Source of the DNA: Rhodobacteraceae bacterium EL53
GTDB taxonomy: Bacteria > Pseudomonadota > Alphaproteobacteria > Rhodobacterales > Rhodobacteraceae
Length of the DNA stretch: 64,000 nt
Direction: 5' to 3'
Assembly (NCBI GenBank): GCA_900313015.1
Contig: OMPR01000009.1
Span: 297,734-361,733 of the forward strand
Under the pieces are notes generated by a model. It made no database searches, was not told the origin of the DNA, and saw nothing but the letters and a program-made list of their open reading frames with translations. Shown here in pieces: positions 33,529 to 42,703 of the stretch. The stretch's first letter is position 1, and each line of letters begins with the position of its first letter. The translations under genes were made by a program, and so were the position numbers.

Positions 33529-34833
33529 ATGAGCCAACCAAACAACCCATATGGAAAACGCCCGGGCGGCGGGATCACTCTGCCGGAATATTTTCGGCCG
33601 ACACCCGGATGCAGCAGCAACAACTTCTTTCCACCCAACGAGTTTTTGCCCAAAGGCGAGATGCGCATCTGTTTCACCGGCAGTACACCTTGGCCACCAA
33701 CGCTGAAACAGTCCGGCACATCAATTGTACTGGAGCTTGGTAACGGGACACCGTTCCCACGGCGTCTGTTTTTTGATTTCGGCAACGGCTGCGTAAAGAA
33801 CATTATCCAGCTGGGTATTTTGCCGCCGATGGTGCGTGATATCTTTATCAGTCACTTGCACGTCGATCACTACGCCGACCTGCCCTATTTCATGCCGTTC
33901 CGCGCATGGGGTGGAGGCTGGCGCAACGGCCTGCGAATTTTTGGGCCCTCTGGCGACCGTCCCGAGACAGGCACGCAGTATATGGTCGACAAGATGCACG
34001 AGATGATGACGTGGCATTTGGAAAACTTTGACCACTGTCCAATTGGAGCGGGTTATGACACCGAAGTCGTCGAATTTGACTACAAGGAAGATGGCGGTGT
34101 CTGCCTTGAAGAACCAGGTTTGAAGGTAACCCATTGGGGGCGCAGCCACGTCAAAAACGGTGCTTCCGCGTTCCGCGTTGACTGGGAAGAAGCCGGGTTG
34201 TCATTTGTCTGGACTGGTGATGGTCGCCCGGACGAAAGCACGATCAAGTTTGCAAAAGGCTGTGACGTTTTCGTTACTGAAGGTCAGGCCGATTTGCCGC
34301 AACTGCTGAACTATAAGTATGGCACGCCCAAAGAAGTTTTGGAGTTCACACTTGATACCTACCATACGCCGTACTACGCGGCAGGGTATCTCATGAACGA
34401 GATCCAACCCCGCGTTGGCATGATCTGTCACTACACGGAAGAGTCAGAAGGCGAAGGAATCGCGGAAATTCGCGCGCATTGGGACGGTCTGTTTTTGTGG
34501 GGTGGGCCTGATATCAAGGTCGTTAACGTCACCAAGGACCGGATCTGGGAGCGCATGGCCCTCCGGCCTGAAACACCGGCGATGCAGCCGCCAAATCCCA
34601 GAACGCTTCCAGTCGAAAACTTTCCCGGCGGCGAGCTTCCTGACTACGTGCAAATGCCGAAACCACGTCGACCGCGCGAAGAGCAACAGGATGCCTATCT
34701 GCGTGACCGCGAGTTGGATCCAAGCCTCTATTACCCACCGGATGTTGAGCGTCCTCTAACGCAGCACTACGACGAGGAAAAATTCCGCGTGGATATCAAC
34801 GCACTGATCGCCGCACGCGAGCATACGGATTGA
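33529..34833 (+). CDS. MBL-fold metallohydrolase (RNase Z-like family)
   Basis: A 434-residue protein with the metallo-beta-lactamase metal motif SHLHVDHYADL (His109, His111, Asp113, His114), a later His in GRSHVKNG and Asp in WTGDGRPDES, and a His in the C-terminal part (ICHYTEES). The long C-terminal arm rich in Pro and Arg is unusual. Similar proteins are sometimes labelled after guanitoxin biosynthesis (GntH), but no other gene of that pathway is here, so I do not use that name. A strong GGAGG site precedes the ATG. No signal peptide, though members of this group can be periplasmic. A perfect hairpin separates it from the next gene. Confidence 0.85.
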   Translation: MSQPNNPYGKRPGGGITLPEYFRPTPGCSSNNFFPPNEFLPKGEMRICFTGSTPWPPTLKQSGTSIVLELGNGTPFPRRLFFDFGNGCVKNIIQLGILPPMVRDIFISHLHVDHYADLPYFMPFRAWGGGWRNGLRIFGPSGDRPETGTQYMVDKMHEMMTWHLENFDHCPIGAGYDTEVVEFDYKEDGGVCLEEPGLKVTHWGRSHVKNGASAFRVDWEEAGLSFVWTGDGRPDESTIKFAKGCDVFVTEGQADLPQLLNYKYGTPKEVLEFTLDTYHTPYYAAGYLMNEIQPRVGMICHYTEESEGEGIAEIRAHWDGLFLWGGPDIKVVNVTKDRIWERMALRPETPAMQPPNPRTLPVENFPGGELPDYVQMPKPRRPREEQQDAYLRDRELDPSLYYPPDVERPLTQHYDEEKFRVDINALIAAREHTD

Positions 34834-34852
34834 TTATACGGCCTTGAAACTT

Positions 34853-34880
34853 GCACCGCGCCACAAAGTGGGCGCGGTGC
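34853..34880 (+). promoter_or_regulatory. Perfect 10-bp hairpin just upstream of the COG0523 start
   Basis: GCACCGCGCC (34853-34862) pairs without mismatch with GGCGCGGTGC (34871-34880) around the loop ACAAAGTG. It ends 7 bp before the ATG at 34888 and covers the place where a ribosome site should be; no separate Shine-Dalgarno sequence is visible. It lacks a T run, so translational control or a partial transcription stop is more likely than full termination. Confidence 0.55.
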
Positions 34881-34887
34881 CATCGAA

Positions 34888-35937
34888 ATGAAAAATGGTG
34901 ATGATGTGCAAACCGCGACAAAAAACCCCGTACCACTGACCATCCTGACAGGATTTCTGGGAGCTGGGAAAACGACGCTCCTCAACCACATCCTCACCGG
35001 GGATCACGGGTTGAAAGTCGGTATTCTTGTCAACGACTTCGGGTCAATCAATGTCGATGCTGAACTGGTGGTTGATGTCGAGGATGGCATGATCAGCCTC
35101 GCCAATGGGTGCGTGTGTTGCCAAATCCGCGACGATTTGATTGAATCGGTGGCACAGCTCCTTGAGCGGGACGATCCGATTGAGTACATCATTCTCGAAG
35201 CGAGTGGCGTGGCCGATCCGGCCAGCATTTACATGACCTTCGTTGACTCGGCCTATCGCGATATGATCCGGCTGGATAGCGTGACCTGCGTGGTCGACAC
35301 CGATCAGGTCTTTGCGGATGATGATCCTGACTTGGGCAAGCTGAAGCTACAGCAAATAGGCTTCGCCGATCTTGTTATCATGAACAAAGTCGATCTGTCT
35401 GGCGCTGAGGAGGCCGCGAAGGTGAAGCGTTGGATCGACGGATTTTTCTCGCGGGTGCGGATCGTACCCGCCATCAAATGCGAGGTTCCCTTGGAAATCC
35501 TGCTATCCGTGGGACGTTTCGATGTTTCACGCGTTGTGACCGAGACTAAATCGGACCAAGCCCACGATCACGATCACGGTCACCACAACCACGGATCTTT
35601 CTTCAGTACTTGGAGCCTTACCGAGCGCGCACCTTTTGACCGCAAGGCTTTTGAGCGGATGATAAAGCGTGAACTCCCGGAGAATATTTATCGATGCAAA
35701 GGCTTCGTCTACCTCGCCGACGACCCGGATCACCGCTACTTGCTGCAGGTCGTGGGGCGACGCATCGAACTGACGAGAGATCGTCCTTGGGGTACTGGTG
35801 CGCGCGCCAACCGGATCGTTGCGATTGCCCATAAATCGACCCTCGACCCGGCGCATCTGGGCGAGTTGTTTGACGGCTGTGTGGCGACTTGTGTATCGGT
35901 GACTGACAACAAGGGCGCGCCTGTCGCGGCGCGGTAA
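34888..35937 (+). CDS. COG0523 (CobW/ZigA-type) G3E GTPase
   Basis: A 349-residue G3E GTPase: Walker A GFLGAGKTT (22-30), the family CxCC metal motif in GCVCCQIRDDL (75-78), LEASGVADP, and the base-recognition NKVDL (166-170). The His-rich run HDHDHGHHNH (226-235) precedes the C-terminal CobW domain (IYRCKGFVYLADDPDHRYLLQ). COG0523 proteins deliver zinc, cobalt or other metals to client enzymes using GTP. The His run points to zinc or a similar ion, and the upstream metal-dependent MBL hydrolase is an obvious candidate client; both are inference. Confidence 0.9.
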   Translation: MKNGDDVQTATKNPVPLTILTGFLGAGKTTLLNHILTGDHGLKVGILVNDFGSINVDAELVVDVEDGMISLANGCVCCQIRDDLIESVAQLLERDDPIEYIILEASGVADPASIYMTFVDSAYRDMIRLDSVTCVVDTDQVFADDDPDLGKLKLQQIGFADLVIMNKVDLSGAEEAAKVKRWIDGFFSRVRIVPAIKCEVPLEILLSVGRFDVSRVVTETKSDQAHDHDHGHHNHGSFFSTWSLTERAPFDRKAFERMIKRELPENIYRCKGFVYLADDPDHRYLLQVVGRRIELTRDRPWGTGARANRIVAIAHKSTLDPAHLGELFDGCVATCVSVTDNKGAPVAAR

Positions 35938-35942
35938 TCCCT

Positions 35943-36290
35943 ATGCACGAGATAGAGACCCTGATCGTCCAAGCTGCCAGCTATCTTCAGATCATATTCG
36001 AAGCGGCGAGCGTCATTGTTGTCGCCGCCGGCGGCATCGCCTTTGCCCGGGCATTCTTTCTGTACAGAAAGTCGGATGCTGAGCCAATCGCCCGGCGCAT
36101 TCTGGGCAAGTACCTGATCGTAGCACTCGAACTGCAGCTTGGGGCAGACATCATTGCAACCGCAACAGACCCCACGCTTGAGGAACTCGCAAAACTGACG
36201 GCCATCGCGTTCGTCAGGACTTTTCTGGACTACTTTCTGGTGCGGGAAATTCGCGAGGAACGGGTCGAAGACAAACCAAACGAAACCTGA
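35943..36290 (+). CDS. DUF1622 family membrane protein
   Basis: 115 residues with an N-terminal span (IIFEAASVIVVAAGGIAFARAF), the DUF1622-type segment RILGKYLIVALELQLGADII and LAKLTAIAFVRTFLDYFLVREI. No function is established for the family. It starts 5 bp after the GTPase and 20 bp before a DUF202 gene, placing two small inner-membrane proteins of unknown role together in the cluster. Confidence 0.85.
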   Translation: MHEIETLIVQAASYLQIIFEAASVIVVAAGGIAFARAFFLYRKSDAEPIARRILGKYLIVALELQLGADIIATATDPTLEELAKLTAIAFVRTFLDYFLVREIREERVEDKPNET

Positions 36291-36310
36291 TTACTTTTCT
36301 GAGGCCGACT

Positions 36311-36736
36311 ATGGACTTTGATGACGATGATGAACCGCAACGCTCGACCACGGCGATGGCAGCAGACAGGACAGATCTTGCCTTCGAACGCTCGCGTTTG
36401 GCGTCGGACAGAACCACAATGGGCTATATGAGAACAGCCACCTCACTTATCGGTTTCGGCTTTTCTATACCCGCGCTGTTCAGAGTGCTGACCGACGTGC
36501 CGGGCCTCGAAGATGCGCCGGTGGAACGCGCTCGTTTCATTGGCATATTCATGCTGGTTCTGGCCGTCCTGATGCTGTCTATCGCGATCGTGCAACAGAT
36601 CACTTTCCTAAAGCGGCTGTCTGATATCTCCGGCAAGCCCTTCCCAATATCGCCTGCGTTGATTTCGGCGGGTTTGATTTTCCTGGTGGCAATTTACGCG
36701 ACCTTGAACATTCTGCTCAACTTGGAGCCGTTCTGA
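36311..36736 (+). CDS. DUF202 family membrane protein
   Basis: 141 residues with the DUF202 signature RTDLAFERSRLASDRTTMGYMRTA, followed by three predicted spans (LIGFGFSIPALFR, IFMLVLAVLMLSIAIVQQI and LISAGLIFLVAIYATLNILL). The acidic N-terminus (MDFDDDDEPQ) is cytoplasmic. Family function is unknown. It shares one base with the BASS transporter (stop TGATG start), so the pair is translationally coupled. Confidence 0.85.
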   Translation: MDFDDDDEPQRSTTAMAADRTDLAFERSRLASDRTTMGYMRTATSLIGFGFSIPALFRVLTDVPGLEDAPVERARFIGIFMLVLAVLMLSIAIVQQITFLKRLSDISGKPFPISPALISAGLIFLVAIYATLNILLNLEPF

Positions 36737-37629
36737 TGGACGCCCCCGTCCCGTTCGAAGAGTCTGTCACACTTTTCATACATATCTTTATATCGCTCGC
36801 GATGCTCTGCATTGGAATGAGTGCAACACTGCGTGAAATGGGCGACTCCCTGCTTGAACGAGAAAAGCTTGCGCGTGTGCTTGCGGCAAATGTCTTAATT
36901 CCACCAATACTGGCGCTTTTGATTATTCTGGTCTTTCCTTTGCCACGGCCAGCGAGCATCGTTTTGTTTCTGTTGGCGGTAGCGCCCGGAGGGATCAACG
37001 CAGTTCAGTTTTCCACAAAAGCACCGGGGCAAACCGTTGCTGCCGGAGGGCTGTTGGTGTTGCTTTCGTTGATTGGTCTGGTCCTGGTGCCGGCAGCCGT
37101 ACAAATAGTGCTTCCGATTGATGCTCTTGAACGCGTGGCATGGGGACAATTGGTCGTCAGGATCGTCGGTGTCATCGGCGTGCCTCTTGTGATCGGAATT
37201 CTCATCAGGCGCTTTGCGCGGGAAGTTGCCCGCCACGTCTACAAGCCGGCCATGCTGATCTCGACCGTTTCATTTATCGTATCGGTGGTTCTGAGCCTCA
37301 GTCTGCGGCAGGACGCCGCCGCCGATCTGGGCGTCACGACATTGGCTGCCATGCTGACATTCATCCTCGCGCTCATGGCGCTTGGCTGGTTTCTCGGTGG
37401 CAGTGACCCCGAGTTCCGTCAGGTCCTCGCAATCTGCACCAACGTTCGGAACGTTGGTCTGGTTTACCTGCTGGTAGATGCGTGCTGTTTCAGCCCCTTT
37501 TACTCGGCCAGCGTCCTGGCTTTCATGGCGCTGATGGTGCCATGCAACCTGGTGCTGACGATTGTTTGTGCCGTCGCCCGGAAACGGCGCGCCCGTAAAG
37601 CGGACGTAGAACCGAGTACCGGGGCATGA
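36736..37629 (+). CDS. BASS-family (bile acid:Na symporter-like) transporter
   Basis: A 297-residue protein with about nine predicted membrane spans. The N-terminal half has ISLAMLCIGMSATLREMG and the family motif VAPGGINAVQFSTKAPGQ; the C-terminal half has ICTNVRNVGLVYLLVDA, the crossover-helix region of the ASBT fold. BASS proteins carry organic acids with sodium; the substrate here is unknown. It overlaps the next gene by 4 bp (ATGA) and is the only obvious inner-membrane solute carrier in the cluster. Confidence 0.85.
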   Translation: MDAPVPFEESVTLFIHIFISLAMLCIGMSATLREMGDSLLEREKLARVLAANVLIPPILALLIILVFPLPRPASIVLFLLAVAPGGINAVQFSTKAPGQTVAAGGLLVLLSLIGLVLVPAAVQIVLPIDALERVAWGQLVVRIVGVIGVPLVIGILIRRFAREVARHVYKPAMLISTVSFIVSVVLSLSLRQDAAADLGVTTLAAMLTFILALMALGWFLGGSDPEFRQVLAICTNVRNVGLVYLLVDACCFSPFYSASVLAFMALMVPCNLVLTIVCAVARKRRARKADVEPSTGA

Positions 37630-38327
37630 CCGGAAACCACAGTGCCTTTGGCGTTATCGTTGCGGTCGCACTTGGGTTTTATGCTTCGGGGGCATCGGCA
37701 CAGACCGCGTCTGGTGAGAAGCTGCCTGACGATCCAACCAAGGTGGTTACGAAAATCGGCGCGCGTTACAGCGATTTCGGCACGGTTTTTGGGTCTGTTG
37801 CTTTCGGCCCGGTCACCAAGGTCAATCTTTCGGTCTCTGAGGGGGACCAATGGCGCATAGGCGGGTCTTATCTTTTCAGTTTCGGCATCGTGAATGTCTC
37901 AGCGTCCGAGCAGGAGTTGGACAGCGGCGTAACGCAGACGCAATATGCGATCGGCACTTTCGTGCCGCTTGTGGCCTTGGGTATCCAGCCGGGAGGGTGG
38001 CTGTTGTTTCCAGCCGCGGGTGCCAATTATACTGAAGGCGACGCCAGCGGCGTTGATTTCGACTTCGCCGAAGCTTTCCCGACCGAGATTTCCAGCAAGG
38101 GTGGCTACGTTGGCTTGCTGGGCCTCAAACCGCTTTCTGAACGTTGGGTCGTGAAGGCGGGTGGCGTTTTTTCTGCTGGCTCTGACGATTACTCAGGTTT
38201 CAGCGTCGGCGCTGGTGTTACGCTCAATGCTTCCGCGAACGACAGCGTCAGCGTGTTTGGCAGCTACATCGACAATTCTTTTGGGCAACGCGATCTCTTC
38301 GGGATCAGTTACACACGCGAGTTTTGA
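37626..38327 (+). CDS. Outer-membrane beta-barrel protein
   Basis: 233 residues with a signal peptide (GVIVAVALGFYASGASAQ, cleavage near residue 26) and alternating beta strands throughout (VTKIGARYSDFGTVFGSVAF, WRIGGSYLFSFGIVNVSA, NDSVSVFGSYI). The last residue is Phe in SYTREF, the usual barrel-assembly signal. No TonB box or porin signature was seen, so it is a small barrel of unknown pore type. Coupled to the BASS gene by ATGA overlap. Confidence 0.75.
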   Translation: MTGNHSAFGVIVAVALGFYASGASAQTASGEKLPDDPTKVVTKIGARYSDFGTVFGSVAFGPVTKVNLSVSEGDQWRIGGSYLFSFGIVNVSASEQELDSGVTQTQYAIGTFVPLVALGIQPGGWLLFPAAGANYTEGDASGVDFDFAEAFPTEISSKGGYVGLLGLKPLSERWVVKAGGVFSAGSDDYSGFSVGAGVTLNASANDSVSVFGSYIDNSFGQRDLFGISYTREF

Positions 38328-38367
38328 CAAAGGCGTTCAAGCCAAAACACTGTAGGGATATTCAACA

Positions 38368-39477
38368 ATGCTCATCGTACTCGGACTATATTTTGGTTTG
38401 GTTTGGCTTCTTTTCTCGAAGCTGAAAGTTCTGCCATGGAATGGATTCTTCAAAACTATCGTCTACGGCGGTGCTCTACTGATAGCACTTGTAGTAATCG
38501 GCGCATTGAACCACACGACCCCATCCGGAACTGTGTCTGTACAAGGCGCAGTCATCAACATAGCCCCAAACGTGTCCGGTCCGGTCACGGAAGTTGCGGT
38601 AACGGCGAACCAAGCAGTGGCAAAGGGTGACGTCCTGTTTCGAATTGATAATACGACCCAAGCTGCAGAAGTTGCCCGTCTCAAGGCGTCCCTTGCCTCG
38701 GCGCAGTCGGCAGCAGACCAACTGAAAACGGATCATCAGGCGGCACTTGCAGAAATCGACTCCCTTAAAGCGCAACTTGCATTTGGCGTGCAGCGTCGCG
38801 ATGACATCATCCAACTGACGGGGCGAGGCGCCGCCGCGGAATTCCAACTTCAGGAAGCAGTGTCGACCATTGAGCAGCTAGAAGCGGGAATGCGGGCAGC
38901 GGAAGCACGCAAAAGCAGTCTTGAGCGCCGCATCGCCGCTCAGGTTGACGGGGTTGATGTTGGCGTTGTCGAAGTTCAGGAGGCGCTGGCACAGGCTGAA
39001 TGGGCCCTGGAACAGACTGTTGTACGCGCGCCCGACGACGGTATAGTTGCGGCTCTCTCTCTCCGGCCCGGCAATCGCGTCACGACGCTGCAAGGTGCAG
39101 TAAACTTTGTGGTTCCTGCAGACCGATTGCTCGTCGCAAGTCTTCCCCAAAGCAGTTACCCTAATGTATCCGTCGGAGATGCAATTCGGATTGCATTGGG
39201 CACTATGCCGGGCCAGGAGTTTGAAGCGAAAATCCGGTCAATCCCTCCCGGAACACGCGAGGGTGCCGTGGACGCGAGAGGCGGGCTGCCGAGCTTGCGC
39301 GAGCTTTCAGGTGCATCCAGTTACATTGTCACTATTGAAATCCCGGAAGGCCTGCCAACGGAAAGCGCAAAACTTGGTGCATCCGGAACCGCCCTAGTGA
39401 TCACGGATAAGGCTGGTGCTATCTCGGTTCTGGCTGAAATCCTGTTCTGGATCACAAAGCAGCTTAACTACATCTAA
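38368..39477 (+). CDS. HlyD-family membrane fusion (adaptor) protein
   Basis: A 369-residue periplasmic adaptor with two N-terminal spans, a biotinyl-lipoyl-like half motif (NIAPNVSGPVTEVAVTANQA and VLFRIDNTTQA), a long alpha-helical hairpin rich in Ala/Glu/Gln (about 100-200), and the return strand VVRAPDDGIVAALSLRPGNRV. The layout is that of EmrA/AaeA/YibH-type adaptors that join an inner-membrane pump to an outer-membrane channel. No pump of the MFS, RND or ABC class lies next to it; the BASS carrier and the DUF proteins are the only inner-membrane candidates nearby. Confidence 0.88.
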   Translation: MLIVLGLYFGLVWLLFSKLKVLPWNGFFKTIVYGGALLIALVVIGALNHTTPSGTVSVQGAVINIAPNVSGPVTEVAVTANQAVAKGDVLFRIDNTTQAAEVARLKASLASAQSAADQLKTDHQAALAEIDSLKAQLAFGVQRRDDIIQLTGRGAAAEFQLQEAVSTIEQLEAGMRAAEARKSSLERRIAAQVDGVDVGVVEVQEALAQAEWALEQTVVRAPDDGIVAALSLRPGNRVTTLQGAVNFVVPADRLLVASLPQSSYPNVSVGDAIRIALGTMPGQEFEAKIRSIPPGTREGAVDARGGLPSLRELSGASSYIVTIEIPEGLPTESAKLGASGTALVITDKAGAISVLAEILFWITKQLNYI

Positions 39478-39508
39478 TGATGATTTTATTCTTTGGGTTG
39501 GGCCGCTT

Positions 39509-40558
39509 ATGAAGCACCGCACTTGCTCATTGGCATGGTCGGCCTGTTTGGCCGTGTTTTGGGTCGCAGTTATTCCATCAGATGTTACTGCACAAGACCT
39601 TCAAAATGCCGGTAATCCGGAAGTGAAGGAACAGACGACCAGAGCGATTCTACCTTCTCTCAGCACATTGCTGCCACCTGATAGCCCGTTGCGCTTGAAG
39701 TTTCCTGCGGAGATTGATCCCTCGGCACCACGCGCTCCATACGCACGCAGGCTGCCGTTAGGCGCTCAAGCGGCGATTGACCGAGGCGCGATCCTGCCAA
39801 AACCTTGGGGCATATCTCTTTCCTATATCGACAACAGCCAAGCTCAGAATATTGAAGACCTTTCGGTCGCCTTGGGCAAAGGGTTTATACCGCCGTCAGA
39901 AACAGATCTCGTAGATTTACCTTTCGTTCAGATTGAGAACGCGGAAAGCAACACGCGTACGCGTCAGATAAGGGCGGATGTCTGGGTCCTTCCGTTTTTG
40001 AACGTTTTCGCTGGCGTTGGTACTGTGGATGGCACCGTACCGCTTGATGTTGTAGTGGACGTGAACGAAACCGGCTTGTGTCCTCCCATCATAACCTGTG
40101 ACACAATCAGCGCGTCTTTCGATGCAAGTGTTGATACCAACACCGCAACCCTTGGTCTCACCGGAGCATACGGCTGGGATAACTGGTTTGTGTCGGGCAC
40201 AGCTTCAATCACTGACAGTTTTGGAGGCAATACCGAAGACGCCGTCAGGTCTTTTTCCGTAAGTAGCCGCGTGGGCCGCCGCTGGGCGTTCGGCCCCGGT
40301 CACATCATTTCCCCGTTCGTAGGCGTGTCTTACTTGGATATCGATCAGGTCGTTGAGGGCACAACGCGCCTACGTGACGCCTTCCCGGATGGTGATGACC
40401 TTGAAGTGCGATACAAAGCGAAGATTTCAAATGAGGACAAATGGGCTGTGGTTGTCGGTCTAAACATCGGTTTCATTCAAGGTTTTGCCGTGTCCGGAGA
40501 GTACAATTACAGCGAAAACTCAGACCGGTTTGTACTAAGCAGCACTTACCGTTTTTGA
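39509..40558 (+). CDS. Second outer-membrane beta-barrel protein
   Basis: Taken from the ATG at 39509 (349 residues), because this gives a clear signal peptide (SLAWSACLAVFWVAVIPSDV then TAQ); the longer frame begins inside the HlyD gene. After a proline-rich stretch the mature part is beta-rich, with RTRQIRADVWVLPFLNVFAG, TLGLTGAYGWDNWFVSGTAS and the terminal strand RFVLSSTYRF ending in Phe. It resembles transporter-like barrels of unknown function. It is last in the cluster, 32 bp after the HlyD adaptor, and may be its outer-membrane partner, though it lacks TolC-like helices. Confidence 0.78.
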   Translation: MKHRTCSLAWSACLAVFWVAVIPSDVTAQDLQNAGNPEVKEQTTRAILPSLSTLLPPDSPLRLKFPAEIDPSAPRAPYARRLPLGAQAAIDRGAILPKPWGISLSYIDNSQAQNIEDLSVALGKGFIPPSETDLVDLPFVQIENAESNTRTRQIRADVWVLPFLNVFAGVGTVDGTVPLDVVVDVNETGLCPPIITCDTISASFDASVDTNTATLGLTGAYGWDNWFVSGTASITDSFGGNTEDAVRSFSVSSRVGRRWAFGPGHIISPFVGVSYLDIDQVVEGTTRLRDAFPDGDDLEVRYKAKISNEDKWAVVVGLNIGFIQGFAVSGEYNYSENSDRFVLSSTYRF

Positions 40559-40726
40559 CCGATTTTGCCGTCGATGTATGTGTGGTCTAACGAAATCTCC
40601 ATCCAATGCGAAGACGCAGTATTGCGGGCAGCGATTAATCCTTTTTTAACCCCGCAGAAGGAGAAATGGAAAGTCAGCTTTCCGCACTTCGCGTCCGATG
40701 CGGCATCACGCATCAATGTCGTGAAA

Positions 40727-40975
40727 GGGCTCAGTGCCGCCTTGCGGCGGTGCAGCGAATTACGTTGTTTCAGGGTTGCTTGAATGTCGGCTCCCGACGT
40801 CTTGGCACAGTTGCTTCGCACTTGCAGAGAAAGTCAGCAATCCGCCCGGCGTGTAGGGCAGCCATGTCTGCTTTGGGCTGGCACCAGTCATTGGCCACCT
40901 GAGGTCACACGTAATTTCGCTGCAGATGTGCTGCCGCACCGCCGCAAGGCGGCTTTGAGCCCAATGTTGCCGTAG
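40727..40975 (-). repeat. Dispersed intergenic repeat, copy E, inverted relative to copy A
   Basis: 40727-40854 is the reverse complement of 3294-3421 with one mismatch found by eye (position 40850). Core TGTCTGCTTTGGGCTG follows at 40865-40880. A second, shorter piece in the opposite sense (about 40909-40975) repeats CGTAATTTCGCTGC, CACCGCCGCAAGGCGGC and TGAGCCCAAT, so this locus holds two hairpins of the form CCGCC-loop-GGCGG (40737-40750 and 40939-40952). The whole interval 40559-41216 has no gene. Confidence 0.85.
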
Positions 40976-41216
40976 AGGCAAACCGCAGCATTCGTCGATA
41001 TGAGCGAGAAACAGAAGTTCGTTGCTTGGACGGCGCGAATTTACATTAACAGTGAAAGCCAACTTCCAAGTCTCCGCGGATCTGGACAAGCTTTGCGCAA
41101 CAGAAGACAGTTCAGAGTTCCAATCTGCATTCTGCCCTCAATACCTTGAGTATTCGTTGTTTCAGGGGCTGCAAAAAGAGGTAAATGGAGTCAATTTCAA
41201 CACCATTGCCACTTCA

Positions 41217-42665
41217 TCATTCCATAGGTTCGATATAGGGCAGAACCCAAGTGTCATCAAAAATGGGTTCTTGTGGGCCTTAGATACGCAGGAAGGTGAA
41301 CCAGCCTTTGCCCGGGTTCGTCTTGACCCGTTGGTTTTCTTTCCCTTGAAGGCGCGTTTGGTCCAAAGAAGATGTCATATTAACCATCTACGTTCGGTTG
41401 TGGGTTTTTGAACATCTTGCGCACTGCACCGCGACCAAGATCGGTGTCGATTATCGTCCTCGTTTCGGAGGCGCAGACTGTCACCGACCAGAGGAGCTTT
41501 GTGGGAACCGGGCCGGGAGCTGTGAGTTTGTAGGCCTTTGCTCCGTCCAAATAGGCGCTGTTAGAGCCGCACGGAGTGTAGAAATAGAGCGATCCAGGTC
41601 CAACTTCACGGCAACCGATCCCGTCGGATGCTCCAAATGCCATGAAGAAGAAGTGATCATTCCAATCCAAGTCCCGGTAGTTGACTGTTCCGAAATCTTT
41701 GATTTCCGGGTTCAAAGGCCTATCAACGGGATGAACTCCCCGTTGCGGTCAGGCCAGGTCAGACTTTCGGGGTGTCCGTTGGCAAAGATGTTGACGTTCA
41801 TTTTGGCCCAACCGGTCATGGCCGCGTCGGTCAGAATAGTCTCCATGCGGGCGTCTGGCTCGAACGCCTGGCCTTTCTGGATGCCACCTGAATTAAGCAA
41901 ACCAGCCATTAAGCGATGCCGCGGTTGAGCGATCTCATAGCCGATGACGGAGTGAAACTGGCGCCAGGAGTCCATCGACATTTCCCAAGTTAGCATTGGC
42001 AAAGGCGCCGGATTGCCCTTGACGTCGACAATTTCGTAGGTCGGCTCGCTGGCGTCATTCCCAAGCGCATAGACCTTTAGCTTGCGTGCAAGCGCGACTG
42101 CCTCATTATAGTTACCGGTCGGGACGGTGACGCGCATCAACAGTATTAGTTTCCTAGTCTGACTATAGTGCGGTGTGTTCCCGTCCGGAATATCACCGCC
42201 ATAGCCGGGCGGGATCAGCAAGTCCTTTTCGCTCATACCCTTGCCTGATCCGATGGTGCTCATGTCGCCGAACCATTCCATGTGGTGGTCGTCCAGCGTG
42301 CCCATGTAGGGGCCTTCGGGAACCTCGACCGCCATGGGACCGGCTTGGTTCAAATCAAAAACACCTATCACATAGGGCATGCCCGGATTGGCAACCGAGA
42401 ACTGCTGTTCGGGGTCCTGTGGCATGATGATGCCCACCTTGTTCGGGCGGGCGCCGAAAGGTTCGAATTGTTGCACCGCCGCTTCGATGGCGTCCCGCAG
42501 CATTGTCGCATCCCGTGGGCCCTGAATCGTTTCCTCGTTGGCGGGAAAACCACGCTCGAAGGTGTATGGATTGGTTTCGGTCCGGACAGGAGACGAGAGA
42601 ACGCCGAAGAGAGCAGCTGACAGAACTAGTCTTCTTAGCATGTTTCGATGACCCTTAATACGCAA
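41217..42665 (-). pseudogene. DUF1254/DUF1214 protein gene, decayed (copy 1)
   Basis: The 5' part is intact from 42665: a signal peptide (LSAALFGVLSSPVRT), then DUF1254 features (PGMPYVIGVFDLNQAGPMAVEVPEGPY, LLIPPGYGGDIPDG). The frame stops at 41712; the same protein continues from an overlapping frame as FGTVNYRDLDWNDHFFFMAFGASDG...GPGSLYFY...TRTIIDTD and stops at 41380. Beyond that, a third frame still reads PGKGWFTFLRI, a TAA, then GPQEPIFDDTWVLPYIEPME and a stop at 41217, the normal end of the family. So there is at least one frameshift and two premature stops. Homologues are secreted proteins of unclear function. Confidence 0.8.
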
Positions 42666-42703
42666 GTATCAAGCCGCCGCGTCTAAGCGCTGCGGCCTTC
42701 GGG

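Noticed and set aside
33529..34833. Guanitoxin biosynthesis hydrolase (GntH) label
   Set aside because: Only the general MBL-fold family is supported; no other guanitoxin gene is present in the window.
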